Source: Woodsholea maritima DSM 17123
GTDB taxonomy: Bacteria > Pseudomonadota > Alphaproteobacteria > Caulobacterales > Maricaulaceae
Assembly (NCBI RefSeq): GCF_000382325.1
Contig: NZ_KB908056.1
Location: forward strand, 1,059,148 to 1,123,147
Length of the DNA: 64,000 bases
Direction of reading: 5' to 3'
Every line of letters starts with the position of its first letter. Position 1 is the stretch's first letter. This document shows, in pieces, positions 44,883-54,280 of the stretch. A model generated the notes under the pieces. That model saw only the letters and a list, made by a program, of their open reading frames with translations, had not been told where the DNA came from and made no database searches. Made by a program: the position numbers and the translations under genes.

Positions 44883-45494
44883 TCAGTATTTCTCGAAACT
44901 GGGATTGTAAAACTGGTCAGCAAACTCGCCCAGTATTGAGCGAGCTTCTCTTACAGCACTTTGAGCGAGCGGGCTGGCGATGTCGTCTAGTGATCGATCA
45001 GTCGTCGCAATTGCCCCGATGACCCGTAGCAATGTGGCGAAGGACTCTCGAATTAAATCAAGGATGTATGGCTCACACCACAAGTCACCATATTCCCGTT
45101 TTCGCAGTTCGCCGTGCCATCTTGGATTTCGGCTGAACACCAGAGACTTTTCCATTTTGAATGAGACGCCGTGTGCGATGTTGTGACGAATGATGAACCC
45201 GGAACGTGTCGCCTTCGACCAAGTTTGCAGAAAGGTGCGAACATCGTCTTCAGGCACAGTTTCAGCGTACTTTTCCAACATCGAAATCAAGTTGGTTATC
45301 GGTTTTGAGTCTGTTTTTGGACGAATCCCCTTTGGTTCAATTTTCTCTAAGATCCAGATCGCACGCTCAAGGTGGTGTTCAATGTTTCCAGCATGAACGA
45401 TGATAGAGGCGACCTTTGGCGCGGTGACCTCGTCCAGACCAAGCGTTTTGTCCATCAGGGACGCTCGGCCATACTGCTTGGTAGGTTGCTTCAT
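44883..45494 (-). CDS. HEPN-like protein in the defence operon
   Basis: All-helical protein of 203 aa. An R-x4-H motif is present at R103-H108 (IRHNIAHG), the signature of HEPN ribonucleases, and HAGNIEHHLERAIWILEKIE is a typical first HEPN helix. It could be an RNase or an adaptor. It overlaps the nuclease gene upstream by 4 bp (ATGA) and belongs to the same operon. Confidence 0.6.
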   Translation of the reverse strand: MKQPTKQYGRASLMDKTLGLDEVTAPKVASIIVHAGNIEHHLERAIWILEKIEPKGIRPKTDSKPITNLISMLEKYAETVPEDDVRTFLQTWSKATRSGFIIRHNIAHGVSFKMEKSLVFSRNPRWHGELRKREYGDLWCEPYILDLIRESFATLLRVIGAIATTDRSLDDIASPLAQSAVREARSILGEFADQFYNPSFEKY

Positions 45495-46504
45495 GACTTT
45501 GTTGCGCTTCGAGGTGTTGGGTTACCGCCGGGCTTCGGGACGAAGTCGGGCCAGGTATGCGGTTGTTGATGGAGGATGATGTGTACGACCTTCTGTTCTA
45601 AGGCGCGTTCTAGAGCGCGCCGGAAATTGGTCATGTTGCTGACGACCGCGTCGCGTCTAATGGCATGGCGCCAGTTGATTGCTTCGCCTTGCGGTAAGGT
45701 CCAATGCAGGAGGTGTGTCAGCGCCATGTGGCCGAACATCATGCCGTCATCAGTACCGGCGACGAAGCGAAGGTCGATGTGTGTGTCGCTGTGGGATTGC
45801 TGTTCGGATAGATCCCACGTTGTGAAAAGCGTCGTGACGTCCGGGTCTAGATTATCCGCTGTCTCTCCGCCGGAGATCATAAAGCCCACCTCGTCGATCC
45901 TCATTTTCCATTGCTCAGTTACAGTACCTTCGGATTCCTCTCGGTCGACGAGTGCTTCTTTTTTGCAGCGGAAACGCAGACCCGCACCGGAGGCGATCTT
46001 GTAAGCGACGTCGCCTGCAAGGACACCGAGTAGGTTCTCTTTCATGGCGTCGCCGAACGTGATGTTGAAGTTTGTCTGAGCCTTGGTGAGGTGCTGGATT
46101 TCGAAGAGCACCCAGATGCCGTGGTGTTTCCAGGCGATGAGTAGGGGCATCTTGACGAGCTGCGCGTATGCGCGGAGCCGATCAAGATATCGCGGGGTAA
46201 AGGAAAGCGTTTGCTTCGTCTTTGACTTCACTTCGATGAGGACGGGGCCAGAATGTTCAAACTCGGCCAACAAGTCGGGAACTTGATAGAGGTCGCGCGA
46301 GCTTGATGGCGCTTGATGCTGGTCGAGCTTATGAAGGAGACGCGCCTTGCCGAGCCAGCTGCAGATGGCCGTAAACTCGTCTTCGGCGGGCAGGCCTTGG
46401 TCTAGCCGCTTGACCTTGTCAGCGACTTTCTTCGGGTCGTCATCCCAGCCAAGCTCTGAGAGAACCTCTTGAATCAACCGATCGCTATCGTCTGTCTCCG
46501 TCAT
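45491..46504 (-). CDS. PD-(D/E)xK restriction-nuclease-like protein
   Basis: Protein of 337 aa. The nuclease core is visible as P-D77 (YQVPDLLAEFEHSG) then E91-V-K93 (VLIEVKSKTKQTL), the classic D-x13-ExK spacing. The middle and C-terminal parts are not recognised (AHIRRDAVVSN-type region, residues about 250-300). AGGTG precedes the ATG at 46504; upstream ATGs at 46528 and 46522 lie inside the 18-bp inverted repeat. It is first in the operon, transcribed away from abiEi. Confidence 0.72.
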   Translation of the reverse strand: MTETDDSDRLIQEVLSELGWDDDPKKVADKVKRLDQGLPAEDEFTAICSWLGKARLLHKLDQHQAPSSSRDLYQVPDLLAEFEHSGPVLIEVKSKTKQTLSFTPRYLDRLRAYAQLVKMPLLIAWKHHGIWVLFEIQHLTKAQTNFNITFGDAMKENLLGVLAGDVAYKIASGAGLRFRCKKEALVDREESEGTVTEQWKMRIDEVGFMISGGETADNLDPDVTTLFTTWDLSEQQSHSDTHIDLRFVAGTDDGMMFGHMALTHLLHWTLPQGEAINWRHAIRRDAVVSNMTNFRRALERALEQKVVHIILHQQPHTWPDFVPKPGGNPTPRSATKS

Positions 46505-46519
46505 ACACGCACCTAGAAT

Positions 46520-46623
46520 CATATTCATAAATCCGCTTTGAATGCGGAATTAGCCATATTGAGCTTGCCCAAACGGTAATATCATAATAGAAAATCGGTG
46601 TGTAGAGCGGATTTTGGAATATG
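46520..46623. promoter_or_regulatory. Divergent promoter with an 18-bp inverted repeat at both gene starts
   Basis: Plus strand 46606-46623 reads AGCGGATTTTGGAATATG, ending in the abiEi start codon. The minus strand from 46537 to 46520 reads AGCGGATTTATGAATATG, in the start region of the nuclease gene; 16 of 18 bases match. The symmetry suggests one regulator, probably AbiEi itself, acting on both operons. An AT-rich core of about 70 bp separates the copies. Confidence 0.65.
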
Positions 46624-47445
46624 ATACCTCAGCGCACCTCTAGTTTGGCGACCTATGTTGAAGAGCTCGCATCCAGCGGTCGAACCTGTTTCACCCGCGA
46701 GAACGCAGTAGAGGCGTTAGGGGTTAGCCATGGAGCGTTTCTCGATGCGGCCGCGCGCCTCAAAAAGCGGGGTCACATCTTCGCGCCGCGCCGAGGTTTC
46801 TACGTCATTACGCCCACACGGTATTTGAAGTGGGGTGCACCGCCACCAACCTGGTACATCGATGCTATGATGAAGGATGCGGGGCGACCTTACTATGTGG
46901 CGCTCCTGAAAGCCGCGGAGCTCCATGGGGCAGCTCATCAAGCGGTCATGGAGTTCCAGGTCGTCACCGACCGGCAGTGGAAACCCATCCGGGCCGGACG
47001 TTCAAAACTCGCCTTCTATTTCCGCAAGGACATTGAACGGGTCGGACAAGGCGTCGAGCAACGAAAGACCGACACGGGTTCGATGCGGGTGTCGTCGCCA
47101 GCGCTCACCGCGTTGGATTTGATACGCTATCCGCATGCGAGCGGTGGTGTTGATCATGCGGCAAGCGTTCTCAATGAGCTTGCCGCCCATATTGACCCGC
47201 TGCAGTTTGATGCACTGGCGCCGAGCTTTGAGCGGTCTGTCGTCCAACGCCTCGGTTATATTCTCGAGTATCTGGGACATGACGAGATTGCATCCTGCTT
47301 GGAGAAGCATATCCGGAACGGCAATGTGCCATGGGTCGAGCTTGATCCTGGAGAAGCAAATGCAATCACCGCCTACGATGAGCAAGAGCGAAACGCACGC
47401 TGGCACATCATTGTCCGCCGCCCAATTGAGGTTGATGAACAATGA
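46621..47445 (+). CDS. abiEi: AbiEi-type antitoxin (type IV toxin-antitoxin)
   Basis: Protein of 274 aa. An N-terminal winged helix (SGRTCFTRENAVEALGVSHG; LKKRGHIFAPRRGFYVI) is followed by the AbiEi C-terminal antitoxin domain (RPYYVALLKAAELHGAAHQA). AbiEi proteins repress their own promoter and neutralise AbiEii. It overlaps abiEii by 4 bp. A near-copy of its start-site sequence on the divergent operon suggests wider regulation. Confidence 0.85.
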   Translation: MIPQRTSSLATYVEELASSGRTCFTRENAVEALGVSHGAFLDAAARLKKRGHIFAPRRGFYVITPTRYLKWGAPPPTWYIDAMMKDAGRPYYVALLKAAELHGAAHQAVMEFQVVTDRQWKPIRAGRSKLAFYFRKDIERVGQGVEQRKTDTGSMRVSSPALTALDLIRYPHASGGVDHAASVLNELAAHIDPLQFDALAPSFERSVVQRLGYILEYLGHDEIASCLEKHIRNGNVPWVELDPGEANAITAYDEQERNARWHIIVRRPIEVDEQ

Positions 47446-48320
47446 TCCCCGAAACCAACATCACAGCTTGGAGCTTGATCGCGCCATGGGCCGAACCGAG
47501 GCAAGTCGAGCAGGATCTGATTATCTCTCGCGCGCTCGTCGAGATCTTCAATCATGATCTTCTGGGAACTGAACTGAGGTTCCGAGGGGGCACAGCCCTC
47601 AACAAGATCATCTTCCCGGAGCCGTTGCGCTATTCGGAGGATATTGATCTCGTCCGCACAACGGCAGGACCAATCGGCCCCATCCTTGATGCCATGCGAG
47701 ACGTGTTGGAGCCTTGGTTGGGACAAGCGAATTTTGCGTCGAGCCAGGTCGCGCCGAAGCTGCGTTTTCGCGTTCCGGCTGAGGATGATCCCGAAGCGCA
47801 GATCCGGTTAAAGGTAGAGATCAACATCGCTGAGATCGACGCTTTCGACCCGCCGGTTTCGATCCCATACGCTGTCGAGAACCCGTGGTTCACAGGAAAC
47901 ACGACCATCGCATCCTTCTCCCCGGAAGAACTGCTGTCGACAAAACTGCGTGCCTTGTTGCAACGCGACAAAGGGCGCGATCTTTTTGATCTCGACCATG
48001 CGTTAGATGCGCTTCCCGAACTCAATCTCGATCGGGTTGTTGAGTTGTTTGTCCGATATCTTGACCAACAGGGTCAGGCTATCTCGCGGGCAGAGGCTGA
48101 GCAGCGGATGCTGGCGAAGTTCGCACGCCCGGATTTGCTCGGGGATATTCGCGCATTGCTGACCCCTGATCGTGCAGAATCGCTGGATGCCGCTGCCGGT
48201 CGAGCAGCGTTTCTCAGGGTATTCACAAATGTGATTGCTTTAATCCCCGGGGATAGGTGGGCACGTACTGATGAACTGGCTGAGACCTTGGGTTTGCTTG
48301 AAATCAGTGGGGTGAACTGA
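47442..48320 (+). CDS. abiEii: AbiEii-type nucleotidyltransferase toxin
   Basis: Toxin of 292 aa of the DUF1814 nucleotidyltransferase family. The catalytic motif is FRGGTALNKIIF followed by YSEDIDLVRT (the D-x-D), with KLRALLQRDKGRDLFDLDHA downstream. It is expected to modify tRNA or another nucleotide target and halt growth after phage attack. The ATG overlaps the antitoxin stop. The next gene is 49 bp downstream on the same strand. Confidence 0.87.
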   Translation: MIPETNITAWSLIAPWAEPRQVEQDLIISRALVEIFNHDLLGTELRFRGGTALNKIIFPEPLRYSEDIDLVRTTAGPIGPILDAMRDVLEPWLGQANFASSQVAPKLRFRVPAEDDPEAQIRLKVEINIAEIDAFDPPVSIPYAVENPWFTGNTTIASFSPEELLSTKLRALLQRDKGRDLFDLDHALDALPELNLDRVVELFVRYLDQQGQAISRAEAEQRMLAKFARPDLLGDIRALLTPDRAESLDAAAGRAAFLRVFTNVIALIPGDRWARTDELAETLGLLEISGVN

Positions 48321-48369
48321 TGTCCGTGCGTGTCTATGTTTGCTTCGATATTGTATTAGGCAGGATATT

Positions 48370-50136
48370 ATGAACCAAGCTGAGTTTGCGCGAATATTTT
48401 GCGAGCGCCCCGAAAGCTTCGCATGGTTTCTTGGGGCGGGCGCGTCGCGTAATGCGAATCTTCCGACTGCGGAAGATATCATCACAGACTTGAAGCGACG
48501 GTATTATTGCAGTGAAGAAAACCAAAACTTCTCAACAAAAGATCTACAGAACGACGCGGTAAGGGCGCAAATTGAAGGCTATTTGCGTTCACGCGGATTT
48601 CCAGAGCGCTGGTCTTCCGAAGAATACACGACATATTTTGAGACGATTTTCGGCGAAGATCGCGAGCGTCAGCGGAACTATATCTCTAGTATTCTGTCAG
48701 AAGACCGTGTCAGGTTAGCAGTAGGAAACCGCGTTTTTGGCGCTTTGTTGGCGGGCGGATTGTGCCGCATGGCGTTCACGACCAATTTTGACCCGGTTGT
48801 CGAAAAGGCCGTTGCGGAAATATCCGGGAAGCCTTTGTCAGCCTATCACCTTGAGGGCGCTCACAACGTTGTATCGGCGCTCAACAACGAGCAGTTCCCT
48901 ATCTACTGCAAACTGCATGGAGATTTTCAGTACGACAGCATCAAAAATCTGTCGTCAGATTTGGCAACACAGAACGCTCAGCTGTCCCAATGCATGACAA
49001 TGGCGGGGGCGCGGTTCGGCTTTGTGGTCGCCGGATACTCTGGCCGAGACGAGAGCGTGATGGCTCTGTTCGACGCCATATTGAAAGCACCCAACCCGTT
49101 TCCACACGGACTCTACTGGATGAAGATGCGGGGCTCGACGCCGATTGACAGCGTCGCATCGCTTATGGAGAGCGCGAAGGCTGCCGGGGTTCGCGCAGAG
49201 TTCGTGGACATTGAGACTTACGACACAGTTATGCTTCGGTTGTGGCGCAATCTTCCCAATCAGCCAGATGGCATGGATGCGAAGGTACGAAAAGGGCGAG
49301 CGGGGATTGTTCAAATCTCGGTGCCGGAACCGAAGGGTGGTAAGCCACTTCTGCGGTTCAATGGTCTGCCAATGACCAAAGTCCCAACGACATGCGCCGA
49401 GGTAAAGTCAAAGACCGCCTCAAACTGGGAAGCGATTGCAGACTTAAAGCGAAAGCCGGAAACAAGTGCGGTTCTCACATTTGATGGCAAGGCCCTGGCC
49501 TGGGGTGGGCAGCAGGACATAGAAGACACATTTGGTGCAGACTTTCTTGAGAAGAGTGAAGTAACGTTCGATCCCGACTGGCGAGCGGGCTCACGGCTTC
49601 ACATTAAGAACTTTCTCGAAGAGGGACTGGCGCGGGCGATCTGCCGGGTGCGGCCGCTCCTTCAGCGGCGGCAGGGGTCGGGGGTCTCTTTGATCGTTGA
49701 TCATAAAGCGCTGGATGTTGGCATCCTGGAGGATTTGCACCGCGAGACCGGCAAGGTGACCGGATCCGTGCCGGGTCTGTCCCTACCGGCTACTGAGGAG
49801 CATGAGGCAGTTCACCAAGTTCACTTCGCTGAGGCGGTGCATATGTCGCTTGGCTATGCGGACAATCGGCTTTGGCTGCTTCTGAAACCTGATGTCTGGA
49901 TATGGCCAAGATTTGCGCGGCAGCATGCAACGAACTTTTTGGACAAGCGTAAGGCTGACCGACGCAATGACAAACATGATCGGTTGCTTTCGGCTTGGAT
50001 CGGAATCCTATCGGACCATGCGGGCAGAGATGTCGAAGTGACCTTCTCGCCGTTTGATGGCGATACGGGATTTGCAAACCCAGTATTCGGATTCTCGACG
50101 CAGACAGGTTTTGCGATGAAGAGGGGCAGGACATGA
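48370..50136 (+). CDS. SIR2-APAZ protein of a SPARSA short-Argonaute system
   Basis: Protein of 588 aa. The N-terminal SIR2 NADase has GAGAS (residues 22-26), TTNFD (137-141), KLHGDF with catalytic-type H183, and [11 protein letters not shown]. The C-terminal half (about residues 310-588) fits an APAZ domain by position and by its partner, which substitutes for the missing N/PAZ parts of the short Argonaute. It starts at the second ATG with AGGA upstream. The stop overlaps the pAgo start by 4 bp. In known SPARSA systems guide-bound target DNA triggers NAD+ depletion and cell death. Confidence 0.87.
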   Translation: MNQAEFARIFCERPESFAWFLGAGASRNANLPTAEDIITDLKRRYYCSEENQNFSTKDLQNDAVRAQIEGYLRSRGFPERWSSEEYTTYFETIFGEDRERQRNYISSILSEDRVRLAVGNRVFGALLAGGLCRMAFTTNFDPVVEKAVAEISGKPLSAYHLEGAHNVVSALNNEQFPIYCKLHGDFQYDSIKNLSSDLATQNAQLSQCMTMAGARFGFVVAGYSGRDESVMALFDAILKAPNPFPHGLYWMKMRGSTPIDSVASLMESAKAAGVRAEFVDIETYDTVMLRLWRNLPNQPDGMDAKVRKGRAGIVQISVPEPKGGKPLLRFNGLPMTKVPTTCAEVKSKTASNWEAIADLKRKPETSAVLTFDGKALAWGGQQDIEDTFGADFLEKSEVTFDPDWRAGSRLHIKNFLEEGLARAICRVRPLLQRRQGSGVSLIVDHKALDVGILEDLHRETGKVTGSVPGLSLPATEEHEAVHQVHFAEAVHMSLGYADNRLWLLLKPDVWIWPRFARQHATNFLDKRKADRRNDKHDRLLSAWIGILSDHAGRDVEVTFSPFDGDTGFANPVFGFSTQTGFAMKRGRT

Positions 50137-51569
50137 CTGATGCGCTTCCGGCATATTCAATCGCTCCAGAACCAGAGCTAATTTTTCATGGTGGTCGGAC
50201 GGACCGGCACCCTCTGCGCGGTCTCATAAATCACGGCCCCTTCAGTCTCAGGTTCGGGGCACCTTCGGTGGTTCGGTTCGCTGTTGTTGCTCCACAAGCC
50301 GACTTAGCGCGGATCGATGGGTTGGTCCGGGAACTGGGCTCACCGGCGAAGCCGAAAGAGGCGCCGGCCTATTATCCTGAGTATCCAGGCTTCGAAGAGC
50401 TCATGCGCACGCCGATTGCTGATGTTGATGACGCGATGCGTTTTGCGCTGCCCGATGAGTTGGATCAGCTTGCGGCTGCGCGCGATAAGATGGGCTTGGC
50501 GCGGGCTTTGTTGAACGAGGTGATCAAGCTCCGTGCAGATCGTCAAAGGTTTGATGTCGCGCTAGTTTACTTGCCACGCGCTTGGAGCGATTGTTTTGAG
50601 GGTGAAAGCTTCAACCTTCATCACTTCATCAAAGCTTATTGCGCGCCGACCGGTATTCCGATCCAGATATTGAATCAGGAAAGCTTCGATCGATCGTGCA
50701 GGGCCAATGTGATGTGGGGTTTGTCTGTTGCGCTATTTGCCAAAGCCCGTGGCGAGCCTTGGAAACTGACGGGGCTTGATCCCCAGGAAGCCTTTATTGG
50801 CATCAGCTACGCGACACGCCGAAAAAATGACGGCAGCGGCCAAGAATACACGACCTGTTGCAGCCAGGTGTTTGATCCTGATGGAACGGGATTTCAGTTT
50901 GTGGCCTACGATGCCAAGGAGTTCACTGAGGATCGCCGTCACAATCCGTATCTTTCGTATTTCGAGATGCAGTCGGTTCTGGCGAAGAGCCTGCATGTCT
51001 ATCAATCGGGCCATGTCGGTCGGACGCCCAAGAAAATTACGATCCACAAAAACACCGAATTCAAAGAGGAGGAGATTGAAGCGGCGCTCGATAGCTTCAA
51101 TGAGGGTACGGAGGTCGAACTGGTGCAGATCGTCCAATCTACCGATTGGACGGGTTTACGATATACTCCTGGAAAGCCGGCACAGTACGGCAATCCTGCT
51201 GAGAAGCCCAAGCCCTACAATTACCCAGTCGAACGGGGCACTTACGTGCCAGTCTCGTCGTCTGAGGCCCTCGCTTGGTCGCAAGGTAGTGTTCTAGGCG
51301 TTCAACTGCAAAATTCACGCTACAACGTCTACAAGGAGGGTGCTCTCAAACCAACGCCGTCGCCACTCTTGCTGCGCCGCTTCTCTGGAGATGGCGGCTG
51401 GCATGAAACTGTCAGCGGTATCCTCGCGCTGACCAAAATGGATTGGAACAACAATACACTCTATAAGAAACTGCCGGTGACGATGGTGTATTCGGGCCGT
51501 TTCGCAGAGATCATTCAGCAAAACCCTGAGCTTGTCGACCAAGTGTTCGATTTCCGGTGCTTCATGTGA
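50133..51569 (+). CDS. Short prokaryotic Argonaute (MID-PIWI) of SPARSA
   Basis: Protein of 478 aa, about the size of the Geobacter SPARSA Argonaute. It lacks N and PAZ domains; the MID ([33 protein letters not shown]) and PIWI ([35 protein letters not shown]) regions are present. The DEDX catalytic residues are not all evident, as in other short pAgos, which are inactive guides. It is coupled to the SIR2-APAZ gene by a 4-bp overlap and ends 80 bp before the integrase. Confidence 0.87.
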   Translation: MTDALPAYSIAPEPELIFHGGRTDRHPLRGLINHGPFSLRFGAPSVVRFAVVAPQADLARIDGLVRELGSPAKPKEAPAYYPEYPGFEELMRTPIADVDDAMRFALPDELDQLAAARDKMGLARALLNEVIKLRADRQRFDVALVYLPRAWSDCFEGESFNLHHFIKAYCAPTGIPIQILNQESFDRSCRANVMWGLSVALFAKARGEPWKLTGLDPQEAFIGISYATRRKNDGSGQEYTTCCSQVFDPDGTGFQFVAYDAKEFTEDRRHNPYLSYFEMQSVLAKSLHVYQSGHVGRTPKKITIHKNTEFKEEEIEAALDSFNEGTEVELVQIVQSTDWTGLRYTPGKPAQYGNPAEKPKPYNYPVERGTYVPVSSSEALAWSQGSVLGVQLQNSRYNVYKEGALKPTPSPLLLRRFSGDGGWHETVSGILALTKMDWNNNTLYKKLPVTMVYSGRFAEIIQQNPELVDQVFDFRCFM

Positions 51570-51648
51570 AGCCGTCAGATTTGGCGGTTAGTGCAATATT
51601 AGCTGTCAAATATGATGGCTAGCGCCCATAAGCAGCGCCTGCGAGCTC

Positions 51649-52974
51649 TCACTGCGTTAATGGTTTCGCTTCGATCAGCATGTCGTTGATTGCGCTCCGT
51701 CGTGTCTGTCGATCAAGCGTGTATGTGTTTCGCCTGAATTCCACCCCTTCGAGAAGCGCCTTCACGTAGCCCGACACAGTGTCGGCGGCCATGATCAAGG
51801 TCGAGTCCAGCGTGTGGACGTACTTGCTCGTGACCGAGCCTTTGGCGTGCCCTATGAGCGCGGCAATGGTGATTTCGGTGAAGCCAAGATCGTTAGCGAT
51901 GCTTGCGAAGCTGTGCCGCAGAACGTGGGGCGTCACATCCCAAAGCGGCGTGTCGGTGAAGAGCTTCTTCCAGCTCTGGGGGAAGTTTCCGACGGCGTTG
52001 TCCTCGCCCTGGCCGGGAAAGACGAACGTCCCATCCCGTTGAAGGCGGGCGGCTTCAAGATAATCGATGACCGGAAGACCGACGGGGCGAACAGATGCGC
52101 CTTCCTTGCTGTCCTTCATTCGAAGGCAGCTGCCCTCGATATCAACTTCACTCCACCGCAGACCGATGATTTCGCCACGCCTGCAGCCGGTCAAAGCGAT
52201 GAGGCGGAGGATCTCTGCGTGGATTCCATAATGGCTGTCATTCTGGACTTCCTTTAGGATGCCGCCCAGCGTCCGGTACTCGGCTTCGCTCAGGCGCCTG
52301 TCACGCACCTTGTATCGCGGCTTCTTCAGGCCGTGCGTCGGGTTCTGATCGATGATCCCCGCCTCGATCCCGTAGGTGAAGATGCCGCCGAGAAGGCCCA
52401 TGGTGCGGATGGCCGTGCCGCGGCCGCCGCGCACGATCGCCTTGCCGCGCAGTTTCTCGGTTTTCATCACGACACGCGTCTTCCCGGCAATGATATCCTT
52501 CATGAGGTTGTTCATGTCGGGCTTTGTGATGTCCTTTATCCTCCGCGTACCGAGCAAAGGGATGATGTGCCGGCGGATACGGCCGACATCGGTCGCGACC
52601 GTGGTGGCCTTCTTGGGGCGGCCACCTTTCCCGAGAACGAGACCTGCTTCCATATCGGCGATGTACTGCTCGCACAGTTCCCGAACGGTCACCGCGCGAC
52701 GCTCTTCCTCCCGCTCGGCTGCGGGATCATCGCCCTGGGCGACGTCACCCAATCGGACTTTCGCCTCGCGGCGGGCAGTTTCCGGGGTCCACACTCCGTG
52801 CAACCCGATCGCATAGCGGCGTGACCGTCCTCGAGCGCGATACTGAATGACGTAGCTTCGCTTGCCTGACGGAAAGACCCGAAGTCCAAAGCCGGGCAGT
52901 TCATCGTCCCAGATGATGTAGTCCTTGGTCTGCGGCTCGGCGCCGTCTACGGTTCGTTTCGTGATCTTCGCCAT
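51649..52974 (-). CDS. int: Tyrosine recombinase, ICE integrase
   Basis: P4/ICE-type integrase of 441 aa. The arm-binding domain DUF4102 (IWDDELPGFGLRVFPSGKRS) precedes the catalytic domain: Arg in LTGCRRGEIIGLRW, HVLRHSFASIAND, LIGHAKGSVTSKYVH with nucleophile Tyr. Start at 52974; the open frame to 53097 is not used. It reads away from the att repeat at 53155-53202, i.e. the gene lies just inside the element's right end. Confidence 0.93.
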   Translation of the reverse strand: MAKITKRTVDGAEPQTKDYIIWDDELPGFGLRVFPSGKRSYVIQYRARGRSRRYAIGLHGVWTPETARREAKVRLGDVAQGDDPAAEREEERRAVTVRELCEQYIADMEAGLVLGKGGRPKKATTVATDVGRIRRHIIPLLGTRRIKDITKPDMNNLMKDIIAGKTRVVMKTEKLRGKAIVRGGRGTAIRTMGLLGGIFTYGIEAGIIDQNPTHGLKKPRYKVRDRRLSEAEYRTLGGILKEVQNDSHYGIHAEILRLIALTGCRRGEIIGLRWSEVDIEGSCLRMKDSKEGASVRPVGLPVIDYLEAARLQRDGTFVFPGQGEDNAVGNFPQSWKKLFTDTPLWDVTPHVLRHSFASIANDLGFTEITIAALIGHAKGSVTSKYVHTLDSTLIMAADTVSGYVKALLEGVEFRRNTYTLDRQTRRSAINDMLIEAKPLTQ

Positions 52975-53154
52975 CGTCTCGGTCCCTGTCGGACCCGGAT
53001 TTCGCGTAAGCACCACGTAAGCACTTGGGAGCAAATTCCGGGGTTGTCGCGGGATAGAGTCTTCGGAGCGTCGATTTAGAAAGTCTATGAAAAACAATGT
53101 TTTATCGTGCTCTGGCGTACCCTATCGTGCAATTCGGATAGGCTCTTAAACCAG

Positions 53155-53202
53155 CTCCGAAGGCAAAGGTCTCAGGTTCGAATCCTGATGGGTGCGCCAT
53201 TT
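53155..53202 (+). repeat. att site: 3' part of a tRNA-Arg(CCG)-like gene, copy 1
   Basis: 48-bp block CTCCGAAGGCAAAGG...CGCCATTT, identical to 59267-59314. It reads as the anticodon loop (CTCCGAA), 3' anticodon stem, variable loop AGGTC, T arm (TCAGG TTCGAAT CCTGA), acceptor strand TGGGTGC, G73 and CCA. The 5' half of the tRNA is absent. It is the ICE right end and the left end of the next island. TATCGTGC occurs twice upstream (53103-53130), perhaps ICE integrase arm sites. Confidence 0.85.
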
Positions 53203-53266
53203 AAACTCCCTTGAACATTGAAGAAATTCCTGTGGCCTCCGAAGTGCTTTTTGGCTCACTTCGAGA

Positions 53267-53287
53267 AATCCCAATCATATCCCAATC
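53267..53287 (+). repeat. Putative integrase arm site, left end of the small island
   Basis: AATCCCAATCATATCCCAAT plus C, identical over 21 bp to 59116-59136, next to the other end of the island. CCCAATC is repeated within it. It is likely a binding site for the integrase at 57802-59106. Confidence 0.65.
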
Positions 53288-53322
53288 CCGTCTGAGCGTC
53301 GCTCTATCCAGTTTTGCATGGC

Positions 53323-53598
53323 TTAGCCTCTCATGGCGCGGACTTCTGCGGGGTTGAAGTGGGCTGAATTCTGCATCCACTGATCAACTTCGCTCAGCTT
53401 GAACCTGAGAAAGCGTTCCTTTCCGTAGGTGGGGAAGGGCATCTTGCCGTGTTGTCTCCATTTTCTAAGGGTGGCCAGAGTAACCCCGATGAAGTCTGCG
53501 ACCTGGTTCATATCAACATAGCGTTCCAGACCCGCGCCCGCCTCTGAGTGAAAGACGGGCCTGGGGGTACGGGGTAAAGAGGCTTCCTTGTTTATCAT
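53323..53598 (-). CDS. AlpA/excisionase-like HTH protein
   Basis: Protein of 91 aa. The MerR-like HTH_17 pattern is DMNQVADFIGVTLATLRKWR, then FLRFKLSEVDQWMQ. Such proteins act as excisionase or as activators of integrase genes in satellites and islands. It lies 36 bp inside the left arm repeat and is probably directional for excision. Confidence 0.78.
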   Translation of the reverse strand: MINKEASLPRTPRPVFHSEAGAGLERYVDMNQVADFIGVTLATLRKWRQHGKMPFPTYGKERFLRFKLSEVDQWMQNSAHFNPAEVRAMRG

Positions 53599-53609
53599 TG
53601 ATCAGCCTC

Positions 53610-53981
53610 TCACAAATTTCCGTCAAAATTTTCTTCCGGTAAATCTGTGGGCGTCCGGCCTTTGGCCCAGCCGTCTTCTACTCTGAGGTTGGCCGCGCTG
53701 AGGTTGAGCCGGTTCTGATCGCGATAGCGCACACGCTCGCCTTGGCCAGCTCCGGTGACCAAGCGGGCTATGGAAACATTCTGGCCCAGGTGGGTTCGAT
53801 CCGCCGTGTTCACATAGGCATTGCCGCTCGCCCAAGACAGGTACCAGCTTCCGTTGAAGCCCTTCTCGATCAAGCTGTGGTAATCATCTCTGTCGATGGT
53901 GGCGTATTGGCTGCCTGAATTACTCAGCGGTACGCCATAGGTCTGTGCGTCAATAATAAAAGGTTGGGGTGTTTTCTTCAT
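53610..53981 (-). CDS. Degenerate HNH/AP2-like protein
   Basis: Protein of 123 aa. The segment VNTADRTHLGQNVSIARLVT then RVRYRDQNRLNLSAANLRVE aligns with HNH homing endonucleases of the HxxGxxxDNRxxNLR type, but the catalytic histidine is replaced (RYRDQN). It may be a DNA-binding remnant rather than an active nuclease. It is 11 bp upstream of the AlpA-like gene on the same strand. Confidence 0.5.
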   Translation of the reverse strand: MKKTPQPFIIDAQTYGVPLSNSGSQYATIDRDDYHSLIEKGFNGSWYLSWASGNAYVNTADRTHLGQNVSIARLVTGAGQGERVRYRDQNRLNLSAANLRVEDGWAKGRTPTDLPEENFDGNL

Positions 53982-54280
53982 GGTCTCTATTCATGGTGAA
54001 ACCGCTCGCAAACCTGGGGCCTGCGGGCGTGTGTATTGTTAAGGGATGTTTGAAATGAGGGGGTGGCCTTACCCTTGATGGTGGGGCTTGGCGGGAGGCT
54101 TTATGGCCTTAGACGTTTTGGGCGCATCCCCGGTTGTTTGGGGGCGGCGGTCTGGATTGGCCTTGTATTAAAGGCGATCTCAGCCGTTTCGTCGTTACGA
54201 AGGCCATTTTCGGACACTTCAGTCTCTTTGGTCGTCCGTTTGGACGCCTAAGCCTCCAAAGTCATGCTTTAATTGAACAA
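53982..54280. other. Gap without a convincing gene
   Basis: A GC-rich stretch of 299 bp between the HNH-like and ParB-like genes. No homology, terminator or operator stands out. Confidence 0.4.

Noticed and set aside
46606-46623. Single CRISPR-like repeat near the defence operons
   Set aside because: Only two inverted copies exist at gene starts, with no spacer array.
53115-53199. An 85-nt stretch that could be an intact tRNA ending at the att copy
   Set aside because: GCGTACC could pair with the 3' end, but the D arm and a 5' anticodon strand are missing. The 3' part is better read as class I tRNA-Arg(CCG) with discriminator G.
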